Of a stretch of 64,000 bases of DNA, positions 8,049-17,667 are shown piece after piece. The notes beneath the pieces were generated by a model. The model saw nothing but the letters and a program-made list of their open reading frames with translations. It made no database searches and was not told the origin of the DNA. The stretch is taken from contig NZ_CP118747.1 in the NCBI RefSeq assembly GCF_030996345.1, positions 1,238,001 to 1,302,000 of the forward strand, given 5' to 3'. The translations under genes were made by a program, and so were the position numbers. This DNA comes from Acidithiobacillus sp. AMEEHan. GTDB lineage: Bacteria; Pseudomonadota; Gammaproteobacteria; Acidithiobacillales; Acidithiobacillaceae. Position 1 is the first letter of the stretch. Each line of letters opens with the position of its first letter.

Positions 8049-10355
8049 ATGAATAGGATGCGTTGGCGGTCTCTTGTCCAGTGGTTTGGATTGGTGCTTC
8101 CAGCGGTTGCCTTTGCCTTCGCGCTGCTCATGCTGGTTGGGCTCGCTGTCGTCCCAGTGCAGAACGATGCCCAAATCTATATGAGCGTCACGCTGTTATC
8201 GATTATGATGGTTGGCCTTTTCGTTATTAAAAGGGTTCCATTATCAGAAAATATTGTTGATGTTCTTAGAGTATTGAATATATTGGTGGCGGTATACTTG
8301 ATATTTCGATTTTTGGTGTGGAGAGTAGAGTTTACAATTGGTGGATATGGTCCGGCGAGTCTCATTTTTGGATGGCTGTTATTTCTCTCAGAATTTTACG
8401 CCGCCACATATGCTATTTTGGGATTCTTCGTGAATTTCGCGCCTCGTAATCGCTTGCCAAAGCCGCTTCCCAAAGATCAAGATAGATGGCCTTTGGTAGA
8501 TATTTTGGTGCCCTCTTACAATGAGCCGGAAGAAGTGCTCGAAGTGACATTGTTGGGCGCTCTGAATGTATCCTATCCCGCGGAAAAGTTGCGTGTGCAC
8601 CTATTGGATGACGGGGGTACGGATGACCGCTGCGAAAACCCGAAAACAAGCGCGGTTGCGCAGGGCCGGCGCGCCAGCTTGCTGAAGCTCTGCGGAATGC
8701 TCGGGGTGTCATATCATACCCGTATTCACAATGTGCATGCCAAGGCGGGAAACATCAATGCCGCGCTTCCATCGTTGGAAGGAGAGCTTCTGGTTATTCT
8801 TGATGCGGACCACGTTCCCACGCGAGATTTCCTGAAAAATACCGTTGGGTTTTTCTTGGATGATCCTCTATGTGCTATGGTGCAAACGCCCCACAGCTTC
8901 ATAAATCCCGATCCGGTGGAAAAAAACCTGGACATTTATCAGGATTCTCCGCCCGAGGTGGACCTGTTCCAACAATACATTCAGTCAGGCCTAGATGGAT
9001 GGGGGGCCAGCTTTTTCGTTGGTTCAGCAGCAGTTATAAGACGGCAAATGCTGCTGGAGATTGGCGGAATACAGACGGATACTCTTACCGAGGACGTAGA
9101 GACTGCCATGAAGTTGCACTCGCGTGGGTACCGCAGCGTTTTTGTGAACCGATCGCAAGTGCTTGGTTTGCAGCCGGAAACGGTTACCAGCTTTATTAGC
9201 CAGCGCGTACGTTGGGCCCAGGGTGCCATACAGATCCTGCAAATGAAAAACCCATTTTTTGTCAGCGGGCTGAGTTTGGCGCAGAAAATATCCTATCTGA
9301 CCAGCTTCTCGTACTGGTTTTTCCCCTATGCAAGGATTATCAATATCCTCGCGCCATCAATGTTTTTGCTCTTTGGAGTTATGGTTTATAATGCGACTAT
9401 TGGTCAATACCTAATATATGGTGCGCCATATTTTCTTGCGACTTGGATTTACTCGGACTTTATTTATGGCAAAGTTCGTTGGCCATTGACGTCGGATGTG
9501 TATGAAATGGTACAAACGCCTCTGGCGTCGGTCATGCTGTTTAGCACCTTGTTGCGACCGGGAAAGCGACCCTTTAATGTAACCCCAAAAGGGGAGCATC
9601 TCGAAACGGAGTTTGTGTCCGCAGCAATACGGGTGCAGTTGCTGTTCTTTTTTATCATAATCCTTTCCCTGGGGGTCGGTACTTGGCGGTGGTTAGGGTA
9701 CCCGGCCGAGCGCCCTCAGCTGGTATTTACGATGATCTGGGAAATTCTGAATTTCATGATCATTACCGCGACAATTGTCGTAATGCTGGAGAAGCGGCAA
9801 GTGCGGGGAAATTATCGCGTAAATTTGAATCCAAGTGCCGGCCAAATCATCGGTGAAATATCTCTCAAGTCTGGAGCGATCATCCGAGTGCCCATCTCCG
9901 ACCTGTCTATGGGCGGCATTGGTTTCCGGCATGCGCAGTGGCCTGCCAGCCTCGATCAAATGCGGTCGAATATCGTCGGGATTCGACTGGTTGGAGAAGG
10001 AGAGCAGGATTGCTCTACCAGTGTACTACCCGTTTCCATGGTGGTAGGCCGTGGCTCGGATGTTGGTCTGGAGTTTCAGTATCAGAGTGCCACCCAAAAA
10101 CAAGAGGTGGTCGGGATGTTGTATTCCAGTAGTGAGCGGGTATCCAGCTATTCTGAGCAGCGCAAAAAACGGGTGGGATTCGCCTATTCCTACGCCTATT
10201 TTCTGGCGAAAACTGTTGCCGGCATCGGATTCTGGCTCAAGTTTCTCCGGGATAGAAATGTCTTTAATTTCTCCAGTCTTCTTGTGTGGCCTTCCGTTGT
10301 CACCGTCACATTGGCTCAGCGTATGCCCAAGTTGGTCGGACGTTTGCGACTATGA
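8049..10355 (+). CDS. bcsA: Cellulose synthase catalytic subunit with PilZ domain
   Basis: A 768-residue inner-membrane GT2 enzyme that polymerises glucose from UDP-glucose and extrudes the chain. Order of parts: N-terminal membrane helices (about residues 15-130); the GT2 domain with DDGGTDDR, DADHVP, TEDVETAMKLHSRG and QRVRWAQG; further membrane helices; and a C-terminal PilZ domain for c-di-GMP with RGNYR and DLSMGG. The family's FFCGS loop reads FFVGS here. The ATG at 8049 fits the Shine-Dalgarno gcgagga; an ATG at 8040 is an alternative. Its stop overlaps the bcsB start (ATGA). Activity should be c-di-GMP dependent, as in other BcsA proteins. Confidence 0.95.
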   Translation: MNRMRWRSLVQWFGLVLPAVAFAFALLMLVGLAVVPVQNDAQIYMSVTLLSIMMVGLFVIKRVPLSENIVDVLRVLNILVAVYLIFRFLVWRVEFTIGGYGPASLIFGWLLFLSEFYAATYAILGFFVNFAPRNRLPKPLPKDQDRWPLVDILVPSYNEPEEVLEVTLLGALNVSYPAEKLRVHLLDDGGTDDRCENPKTSAVAQGRRASLLKLCGMLGVSYHTRIHNVHAKAGNINAALPSLEGELLVILDADHVPTRDFLKNTVGFFLDDPLCAMVQTPHSFINPDPVEKNLDIYQDSPPEVDLFQQYIQSGLDGWGASFFVGSAAVIRRQMLLEIGGIQTDTLTEDVETAMKLHSRGYRSVFVNRSQVLGLQPETVTSFISQRVRWAQGAIQILQMKNPFFVSGLSLAQKISYLTSFSYWFFPYARIINILAPSMFLLFGVMVYNATIGQYLIYGAPYFLATWIYSDFIYGKVRWPLTSDVYEMVQTPLASVMLFSTLLRPGKRPFNVTPKGEHLETEFVSAAIRVQLLFFFIIILSLGVGTWRWLGYPAERPQLVFTMIWEILNFMIITATIVVMLEKRQVRGNYRVNLNPSAGQIIGEISLKSGAIIRVPISDLSMGGIGFRHAQWPASLDQMRSNIVGIRLVGEGEQDCSTSVLPVSMVVGRGSDVGLEFQYQSATQKQEVVGMLYSSSERVSSYSEQRKKRVGFAYSYAYFLAKTVAGIGFWLKFLRDRNVFNFSSLLVWPSVVTVTLAQRMPKLVGRLRL

Positions 10356-12457
10356 GTGGCCCACTATCTGGAGCCCAGGGGGCATTCGCTGTTCTGCTGA
10401 GGTGCTTGGTGCTGGCGGTCTTGCTCTGGTCAAGCGCAGCGGAAGGTGCGGGCCCTACAGTTGGCGAGTCACTTGCTGATCTGTTGCATGGTCCGAAATT
10501 CATTCACATCTCGGCGCAAGAGCAAAATTTGGAGATCCCCTGGGTGATCCCTGCGCATCAAAGCGCTGCGCAAACCTTGCTCCATCTGTTCTATTTCGTG
10601 GGTCCAGGAACTGCAACGGGCACAGAGCTTGTCGTGTCTCTGGACGGACGTGACGTGGGCGCTGTCACCGAAAATCCAGAATTTCCAGAAGGGCAGGCGG
10701 TCATTCGCTTGAGTAAACAGGCCATTGCTGGGGGGGAGCATACGATATCACTGCGCCTAATGACCAAGGCGACTTCTGCCAGAAATACGTCGACCTGGAC
10801 GCAGGTTGATCTCTATCGATCGACTCTCAGCTACAGCGTCGAGTATCTCCCCTGGCGACAGGTCGGCTTTGCGGATATAGGCAACATTCTTCGCCAGAGT
10901 AGCCAAAATGACGCGCAACTCTTGCGCGTGCAGCTGGTCGGCCGAATGTCTCCAACGCTATTATCCGCAGCGCAGCAGATTGTTGCTGGTCTTGCCCTGC
11001 GGACTGATACACCATTGTTAGTAGAAGCTGAGTCGGGGGCGGACAAGACGAAGGCGACAGGCGGTGAAGGGCTGGGCACGTTGCCAATTTCCGTTGTCGT
11101 TGGAACAGAAAAGGATCTTGCCGCTGGTAACTTCGATGTCGGCAAATCTACACGGCCCGAATTGATCCTACAGCGACTTAAGGACAGTGGCACGGGAGTG
11201 CAGTTGATTGTTACCGGGCAGACGCCTGCGGAACTGCTGCAGGCGGCAATGGCCTTTGCCAACAATCCCGAGGCCGTGCCAGCAGGGACCGTGTGGCAGG
11301 TACCAGTACAAACTTCTGTAGCCAGTGGACCAAATTCGGGAACTCAGTTGGCATCCGTCTTGCGGCCAGGTATGGAAATCCCCATTGACGGACGTAACTT
11401 GCTAACTGGAAGGGAGGCAGCGACCCCTGCTGGCCAACTGGTTCATTTTTCTTTTTGGATGCCCGGAGGTCAGTTTGCCAACCGTCAGGCAAAGATGACG
11501 ATGAAACTGAATCTCGATGTAGTACCCGCGAAGGTGGACGAGAAGCGACCTTTGGTAACGATCCGCGCCAATGGCAACTGGATATCGCGGTGGCGTTTGG
11601 GCCTTGGTGCTGGCCATTATGTGACGGAAGTTCCGTTCTCAACTCTCGAGGCGGGTAACAACCGCATCACGCTAGAGGTTACCGGTGGTACCGTAAAACT
11701 TCTGGCTGGTTCGACCTTGCATCTTCCCAAGACGCATGACTACGCAATGCTGCCTGACCTACAGTTATTTGCCCGTACTGGCTATCCTTTGATACGCACG
11801 GGTACAGAAAAACTGGCGATGACCTATCTCGATCCATCCGCGCAGGAGTTGAGCGCGGGTCTGAGCTTGTTTGCGCGTTTGGCCCAAGCATCCAGAAGCA
11901 GTATTCCTGGGGCGTCCGCGCTAATCGGTGATACGCAGAGCGACAGCAACGAGATCATCCTGGGAACGATGTCCACCCTTTCAAAAAATGTCTTTATAAA
12001 TGCTCCGGTGCAGTTGACAAAAAATGGCATGCGCTGGCAGCTCACTACCTCCAATGGCGCGTGGAGCGGGATGGATGGGGAAAGACCCTTGGCTTTTTTG
12101 ATGGAGAGTCCAAATGACTTGCGTAAACATACTTGGCGAGTAGTCTTTGCGGTACGTAAGGATCAGGATTTTTCCGAAGCTGCGTGGCGGCTGGTCAAGC
12201 CGAGCGAATGGGATACTTTGGAAGGAAATTTCTCTTGGCTAGATAACGCAGGAAAATATCATTCGACTCTGTTTGGAAAGCAAGAGATTTTTGGCCAAAA
12301 ATATAGCTACTGGTATTATGTTTACCTTTTTTCTGTGGAACCATATTGGTGGATATTGATCGTGCTTCTGCTCGTATCTGGAGGCACGTTTGCTGGCTGG
12401 ATCATCATTAGAAGAAAGCGTCGGCACTGGCGTATGGAGGAGCTATATGAGCGGTAA
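10352..12457 (+). CDS. bcsB: Cellulose synthase periplasmic subunit BcsB
   Basis: A 701-residue protein with an N-terminal signal/anchor (VLLRCLVLAVLLWSSAAEG), a long beta-rich periplasmic part and one C-terminal membrane helix near residue 685 (WWILIVLLLVSGGTFAGWII) followed by a basic tail. This is the BcsB layout: carbohydrate-binding and ferredoxin-like domains guide the glucan, and the last helix docks on BcsA. The ATG overlaps the bcsA stop by four bases. Length is typical (about 700-780). The overlap at both ends supports one polycistronic mRNA. Confidence 0.92.
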   Translation: MSGPLSGAQGAFAVLLRCLVLAVLLWSSAAEGAGPTVGESLADLLHGPKFIHISAQEQNLEIPWVIPAHQSAAQTLLHLFYFVGPGTATGTELVVSLDGRDVGAVTENPEFPEGQAVIRLSKQAIAGGEHTISLRLMTKATSARNTSTWTQVDLYRSTLSYSVEYLPWRQVGFADIGNILRQSSQNDAQLLRVQLVGRMSPTLLSAAQQIVAGLALRTDTPLLVEAESGADKTKATGGEGLGTLPISVVVGTEKDLAAGNFDVGKSTRPELILQRLKDSGTGVQLIVTGQTPAELLQAAMAFANNPEAVPAGTVWQVPVQTSVASGPNSGTQLASVLRPGMEIPIDGRNLLTGREAATPAGQLVHFSFWMPGGQFANRQAKMTMKLNLDVVPAKVDEKRPLVTIRANGNWISRWRLGLGAGHYVTEVPFSTLEAGNNRITLEVTGGTVKLLAGSTLHLPKTHDYAMLPDLQLFARTGYPLIRTGTEKLAMTYLDPSAQELSAGLSLFARLAQASRSSIPGASALIGDTQSDSNEIILGTMSTLSKNVFINAPVQLTKNGMRWQLTTSNGAWSGMDGERPLAFLMESPNDLRKHTWRVVFAVRKDQDFSEAAWRLVKPSEWDTLEGNFSWLDNAGKYHSTLFGKQEIFGQKYSYWYYVYLFSVEPYWWILIVLLLVSGGTFAGWIIIRRKRRHWRMEELYER

Positions 12458-15275
12458 CTGGTGGTGTCGCCACTGCGGAGAAAAGGAAGTGCGAGTCTCG
12501 ATGAATATGCTGGTCCTTGTGATCCTCTGGAACCTGAGCCAGCCAGCACTAGCCGCAGTCGTGAATCAAAATGAATCCACTAACGTTGTCGAGCAGATTA
12601 ATGGTGAACAGGGAGCTGGATCGCCCGAGCTAGATGCTGCTGTGAAAGATATTTGGCAAGAAATAAATCGAAAAGATATCATCTCGGCAATGGCCGATAT
12701 ACGCGCAACCGAAAAAAGATTTCATGGCTGGCATCCTAGTGCCGAAATGGAATTTGTGATATCGGAGGTGCGGGTATGGCAGGAGATAAAGAATGGAACC
12801 TTGGAACATGCGAAACAGGAGTTGGAGGACTTTATTTCGCGCTATGACAAGGGTGCGGAGGCTCAGCAGGAGCGTAAAGTAAAGATCCGCATGCAAGGAG
12901 CCTTGATGGACCGCCTTCTGTGGAACGATCTGCAGCAAGGTCTGTCCGCCAGTGAGATGCGAGCGAAGATAAAAGCTGCGGAGAGGCAAATTCCAGGCTA
13001 TCATTCGCCATCGGCGATTATGAGGGTGCTAGCGGCCAATCAAGCCGCAGACGATGTCCCGGGCCTGGCAGGAAAAGGAAACTGGGCCGCAATTATAAAG
13101 CTCGCGCAGAGCTATCCGGCTGTTTTTTCGACTGAAAAATACCCGGAAAATGCATTGCTACTTGCGCACGCGCAGGCGCTGACTGGCAATCCGCTCGCCG
13201 CTAGCCGATACTACCATACGCAGATACTAACAAGTAAAAGCCTTGGGCAGACACAACGGATTCTGGAGGACGCTAGTGATGTTCTTCCGGAATTTATAAT
13301 AAATATTCTTTATAAAGAAGCGTTGGTAAAATATCCAGGCGCGGCGATGCAGCTGGAACAGTGGCATCTGAGATATCTTCTGGGATTAGCCTCCCGCTGG
13401 CATATTCAAGGGCAGAACTTGCGGGCCTGGCGAATACTGCAGCCGAAGCTTTCCGCGATAGAACGGGCTAGGCGTCCCGATGATGCGAAATTGGTGGCGG
13501 CCATTCTTGGCGCTGTAAAGCAAAATCAAGCTTCTTTGCACTGGTGGTTGTTGGCGGCGCGCTGGTCCGGCAAGGAAGAAGATTGGCAGACTGCAGGGAA
13601 TTTGGCCATGGCGGATGGCGCTACTACTGATGTGGCGCAGGCCCTGGCTCACCTTAAACCGGATTCGCCGCAGAGACAAGCTATCTACGAGTGGTATTTA
13701 CAACAACTCGCTGCCAGTGCGTTTCAACACAAAGACTATGAGCGGGTACTATACTATTTGCGCGAGTGGCCAAAAACGCGGGCTTTGCCGGTGGGGATGC
13801 AGCGTATTAAGGCTTGGTCTCTTGTTCATCAGCATGAGTATGCGCGAGCGGACGAACTGTTCCGTTCTCTTTACTTGAACGATCCTCGTAGTTCAGGTGA
13901 TGCGGCGGGAGTGGCTTTGGCCAGTTACAATGACAAGTCATTAGGCTCGGCATATGCTCTAGCAAAGCGGGTGCAGGGCAGTCTGCCAGGTTTTCTACCG
14001 ATGTCCGAAATGGCAAAGAATGTTCCTGACATAAATCTGATACCTTGGACGATGAATGGAAAGGGGCAAGTGACGGAGCCATTAACGCGAGCCAGTTTTT
14101 TGTTGTTGGGAGTAGGATGGATGCATCGCGGTGGCGCGCCGGCAAATAGCAGTCAGCTAGAAGATCTCGCTCCTGGCCTCATTGGACAGTGGGGATTGAA
14201 TTGGCATTATGCAGCATTCGCTCGTTTGCATGCCTCCTGGTTGCAGTCTAATATACAATCACTAGAGTCAACCACGCCGTTAGGTGCTGCACAGCTCCGC
14301 GTTCAGCCATCTGGTTCATTATCTGGCTGGCTTGCTCCCAGTATACTGCTTGGTGTGGATGACCGAATGCCACGTTATCTGTGGCGTATTGGGGTTGGCT
14401 GGACCTCACCCAGCAATATTGACGGAGGCTCGCCGCAGGCCATCCTGGAATACCGGCACAACATAGGGGCAAAGGACTCCTACTGGGAGGTGAATGCGAC
14501 GCGTGATGCCGTTCGTCAAACCTGGACTTCTTATCACGGCACAAGTGGTATTCTGACAATCTCTGGAATGAAAAATGACGCCATTCAGATACCTTACCAG
14601 TGGGGTGCAGCTATGCGTAATCAGGTCGGATTCGCTGGCTATTGGTCCGGACAGAAGACAATGTCTTGGAATTATCTTGCAAGCTTTCATATCAATGCGG
14701 TTACCGGCGAGAATATTCGTAACAATTATGGCTGGGATAGCTATCTTTCAGCGATGAAGCCAATTTTTGTGGATGATTCCTGGTGGTCTGCCATTGGTCC
14801 GGCATTATATTCTGAGGGATATGCGCACAACGAAAATTTTTCTACCCCAGGTTATGGGAACTATTATAGTCCTAAATGGTTGATGCAGCCACAATTGAGT
14901 GCCGCTGTGAGCCATTGGTGGAGTAATGGATCGTTAAGCCTTGCTGCTGCGGTCGGTTATCAATGGGCACATACCAATGCCGCACCATTCCTGGGAAAAA
15001 CTGCTGCTGCAGTTATCTCCCAGGCGGCTGTTGGGCAGAGCATCGGCGAGTTTGCCGCTGCAGATACCCGTAATCTATCCGGAAGCCTTGAGCTGCGCGT
15101 TACGCAAGAGCTTGCGAAAAATTGGTATCTTGATGGTAGTGTGATTTATCAGGCTAGTCCCGCATTTTCTCAGAGTAACGTTGGTCTCGCAGTTCGCTAC
15201 GTATTTTCAGGTGTGATGCCAAAAACTCTATCTTTCGCTGGGCTTGTGGGGAATATGTGGCGGCAATATCCATGA
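12447..15275 (+). CDS. bcsC: Cellulose export outer-membrane protein BcsC
   Basis: A 942-residue secreted protein with a long alpha-helical TPR superhelix (about residues 50-570) and a C-terminal outer-membrane beta-barrel of the BCSC_C type (about 580-942) ending in alternating aromatic strands. BcsC carries cellulose across the periplasm and outer membrane. It is shorter than E. coli BcsC (about 1150), which suggests fewer TPR units. Two starts are possible: ATG 12447 with a strong Shine-Dalgarno (ggaggagc) inside the bcsB end, or ATG 12501, which gives the compact signal peptide MNMLVLVILWNLSQPALAA. The 3' end overlaps bcsZ by four bases. Confidence 0.9.
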   Translation: MSGNWWCRHCGEKEVRVSMNMLVLVILWNLSQPALAAVVNQNESTNVVEQINGEQGAGSPELDAAVKDIWQEINRKDIISAMADIRATEKRFHGWHPSAEMEFVISEVRVWQEIKNGTLEHAKQELEDFISRYDKGAEAQQERKVKIRMQGALMDRLLWNDLQQGLSASEMRAKIKAAERQIPGYHSPSAIMRVLAANQAADDVPGLAGKGNWAAIIKLAQSYPAVFSTEKYPENALLLAHAQALTGNPLAASRYYHTQILTSKSLGQTQRILEDASDVLPEFIINILYKEALVKYPGAAMQLEQWHLRYLLGLASRWHIQGQNLRAWRILQPKLSAIERARRPDDAKLVAAILGAVKQNQASLHWWLLAARWSGKEEDWQTAGNLAMADGATTDVAQALAHLKPDSPQRQAIYEWYLQQLAASAFQHKDYERVLYYLREWPKTRALPVGMQRIKAWSLVHQHEYARADELFRSLYLNDPRSSGDAAGVALASYNDKSLGSAYALAKRVQGSLPGFLPMSEMAKNVPDINLIPWTMNGKGQVTEPLTRASFLLLGVGWMHRGGAPANSSQLEDLAPGLIGQWGLNWHYAAFARLHASWLQSNIQSLESTTPLGAAQLRVQPSGSLSGWLAPSILLGVDDRMPRYLWRIGVGWTSPSNIDGGSPQAILEYRHNIGAKDSYWEVNATRDAVRQTWTSYHGTSGILTISGMKNDAIQIPYQWGAAMRNQVGFAGYWSGQKTMSWNYLASFHINAVTGENIRNNYGWDSYLSAMKPIFVDDSWWSAIGPALYSEGYAHNENFSTPGYGNYYSPKWLMQPQLSAAVSHWWSNGSLSLAAAVGYQWAHTNAAPFLGKTAAAVISQAAVGQSIGEFAAADTRNLSGSLELRVTQELAKNWYLDGSVIYQASPAFSQSNVGLAVRYVFSGVMPKTLSFAGLVGNMWRQYP

Positions 15276-16450
15276 GAATATCAATATGTTATGGATTCTT
15301 ACGTTTAAGGAAAAGTGCCGGAAAAATTCTGGTTGGCATATTTCTGCTGGCTGCATTCCTGTCGTCGGCTCAGGCTGATACCGTGAGCGCGTGGCAGAAG
15401 TTCTGGGCAGATTACCAAAAATTCTTTATTGATTCTCAGAGTGGTCGCGTAATCGACTGGTATGAAGGGGGCGTTACTACTTCGGAAGGGCAGTCTTACG
15501 CGCTGTTTTTTGCTTTGGTGGCGAACGAGCCAAAAGTTTTCGCGCGTGTGTTGGCCTGGACCGAGAACAATCTTGCGCATGGTAACTTGGCAGAGAATCT
15601 GCCTGCGTGGCGCTGGGGTAAGAACCAGGAAGGGCAGTGGGGACTTTTGAGTGAAAACCATGCGGCAGATTCCGATTTGTGGATTGCCTATGATCTGATA
15701 GAGGCCGGTCGCTTGTGGAACCGGCCAAACTACACTCGCCTTGGCGAGTCGTTGGCACGGAACATTGCCGCCCGAGAAGTGCTGCCAATGGCAGGTGTTG
15801 GCCCCATGCTGATACCGGGAGAAAAATATTTTCGCTTTGGTTCGACGCTGGTTATTAATCCGAGCTATTTACCTCCCTTTCTGCTCGCTGCTCTAGCTCA
15901 ACATTTGCCCGATGGGCCGTGGTCCGAAATGCTGAAAAAGCTCCCATACGTTCTGCAAAAGACTGCGCCAAATGGATTTTCTCCGGACTGGATCGCCTAT
16001 AATGCAAATCGAGGATTCTTTCCTGCGCCGCAAGGCGTTGATGGTAGTTATAATGCAATCCGGGTTTATTTGTGGGCGGGGATCACCGACCCGGATACTG
16101 AGGGAGCGAAGGCGATAGTTGATTCGCTTTGGGGAATGGCTCTCTATTTGCAGTCTCACGATTTTCCGCCGGTACGCGTAGATGTGTTTTCGGGAAAAGC
16201 CGATGGTGTTGGACCGAGCGGCTTTTCTGCCGCTGTGATTCCCTTTTTGGCCCGCTACCAAATGGACAAAGCTATTGCTGCTCAGCTCCAGCGTTTGGCG
16301 GAAGAGAAAGATCCACAGACCGGTGTTTATGGACATCCCCCGATACATTATTACAACCAAAATTTGGCCCTGTTTGCTTTGGGGTGGTACGATCACGCCT
16401 ACCGTCTAGGGCCAAAGGGAAATGTTCATCCCTATTGGTCGGAGAAATAG
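15272..16450 (+). CDS. bcsZ: Periplasmic endo-1,4-beta-glucanase BcsZ (GH8)
   Basis: A 392-residue GH8 cellulase with a signal peptide (ILVGIFLLAAFLSSAQA). The acid catalyst is the Glu of TTSEGQSYALFFA, and the catalytic Asp region is NHAADSDLWIAYDL. BcsZ trims nascent cellulose in the periplasm and is needed for normal export. Length fits (about 370-400). ATG 15272 overlaps the bcsC stop. It is the last bcs gene of the unit; no BcsQ, BcsE or BcsG homologue is seen, so this is a minimal cellulose operon. patB follows 34 bases later and may be co-transcribed. Confidence 0.94.
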   Translation: MRISICYGFLRLRKSAGKILVGIFLLAAFLSSAQADTVSAWQKFWADYQKFFIDSQSGRVIDWYEGGVTTSEGQSYALFFALVANEPKVFARVLAWTENNLAHGNLAENLPAWRWGKNQEGQWGLLSENHAADSDLWIAYDLIEAGRLWNRPNYTRLGESLARNIAAREVLPMAGVGPMLIPGEKYFRFGSTLVINPSYLPPFLLAALAQHLPDGPWSEMLKKLPYVLQKTAPNGFSPDWIAYNANRGFFPAPQGVDGSYNAIRVYLWAGITDPDTEGAKAIVDSLWGMALYLQSHDFPPVRVDVFSGKADGVGPSGFSAAVIPFLARYQMDKAIAAQLQRLAEEKDPQTGVYGHPPIHYYNQNLALFALGWYDHAYRLGPKGNVHPYWSEK

Positions 16451-16484
16451 GCATCCGGCCGCCCGATTTGCTCAGGAAACCCTC

Positions 16485-17648
16485 ATGCGTGAAACGCAAT
16501 TCGATTTTGATACGGTTAACGATCGCTGGCATACGGATAGCGTGAAGTGGGCGGGAGCGCGACGGAAATTCGGCAGGCCGGTATTTCCGATGTGGGTGGC
16601 CGACATGGATTTCCCGGCTGCGCCCAATATTTTGCACGCTCTGGAACAGCGCTTGGCAGAGCCAGTGTTGGGATACCCGGATCACGACGAGATGGTGCAC
16701 GAAGCGGCGGCCGAGTGGTGGCACCAACGCCATTCCTGGACGGTCACGACAGAAGAGGTCATCTTGGTCCAGGGGGTAGTGCCAGCGCTGAATGCCGCGG
16801 TTCGTGCCTTTTCCCAGCCAGGGGATGGGATCATCGTCATGCCCCCGGTCTATCCGCCATTTTTTGCCGCCGTAACCGGGCAGGGAAGGCGTCTGATTTC
16901 CGTGCCATTGCGCATGGATGCGGGCCTTCGCTACGAAATGGACTTTGCGTCCTTGGCGGCACAAGTAGCGCAGGCGAAGATGTTGCTCCTTTGTTCTCCG
17001 CACAATCCAGTAGGTCGGGTGTGGACAACACAGGAGTTACAGCAGTTGGTTTCTCTCTGTCGACCCCATGGGGTACGGATTGTCAGTGACGAAATTCATG
17101 CGGATCTCAGTTTTCCCGAGCAGGCGCACACCCCCATGGGAAAACTGGATCCCAGCGCCATCGTCCTCGCTTCGGCCAGTAAGAGCTTCAATGTCGCGGG
17201 ACTGGGGGGGGCGGTAGCATGGCTCCGGGGTGTCGAAGCCAAAGCCCAGCTCGTGGAAGAACTACGGCGTAGCGGGATCCTTGGCACCCACACCTTTGCC
17301 AAAACCGCCCTGCGTGCGGCCTGGCAGGAGGGTGGTCCGTGGTTGCGGGCACTGCAGAGCTACCTTGGCGAGAATGCCCAGTTCTTGGCGTCGTATCTGC
17401 AGCAGTACCTACCGGAGGTTGGCTTTCGCAAGCCGGATTTTGGCTATTTGGCCTGGCTCGACCTCCGCGCCTGGCGGCTGAGCGACGAAGAAATCGAGGC
17501 GAGAATTCTCGCTGCCGGCCTGGGCCTCAACTGGGGCCCTTCCTTTGGCGAGGGCGGGTCTGGTTTCGTTCGTCTCAACTTTGGCACGCCGCGAAAGTTC
17601 TTGGCACATGGCCTCGACCTGCTGCGCAGGGCGGCTGCGCAGGCCTGA
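16485..17648 (+). CDS. patB: PLP-dependent C-S lyase, MalY/PatB family
   Basis: A 387-residue fold-type I PLP enzyme. It has the family start FDFDTVNDRWHTDSVKW, then PMWVADMDFPAA, CSPHNPVGRVW, SDEIHADL and the PLP lysine in ASASKSFNVAGL. The family cleaves cystathionine or cysteine conjugates (cystathionine beta-lyase type). ATG 16485 follows a clear AGGAAAC. It sits directly behind bcsZ on the same strand but has no obvious role in cellulose synthesis; read-through co-transcription is possible. Its stop is 19 bases from the convergent oxidoreductase gene, with no clear terminator hairpin between. Confidence 0.9.
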   Translation: MRETQFDFDTVNDRWHTDSVKWAGARRKFGRPVFPMWVADMDFPAAPNILHALEQRLAEPVLGYPDHDEMVHEAAAEWWHQRHSWTVTTEEVILVQGVVPALNAAVRAFSQPGDGIIVMPPVYPPFFAAVTGQGRRLISVPLRMDAGLRYEMDFASLAAQVAQAKMLLLCSPHNPVGRVWTTQELQQLVSLCRPHGVRIVSDEIHADLSFPEQAHTPMGKLDPSAIVLASASKSFNVAGLGGAVAWLRGVEAKAQLVEELRRSGILGTHTFAKTALRAAWQEGGPWLRALQSYLGENAQFLASYLQQYLPEVGFRKPDFGYLAWLDLRAWRLSDEEIEARILAAGLGLNWGPSFGEGGSGFVRLNFGTPRKFLAHGLDLLRRAAAQA

Positions 17649-17667
17649 GGAGGCGCTGAGCCTGGAT

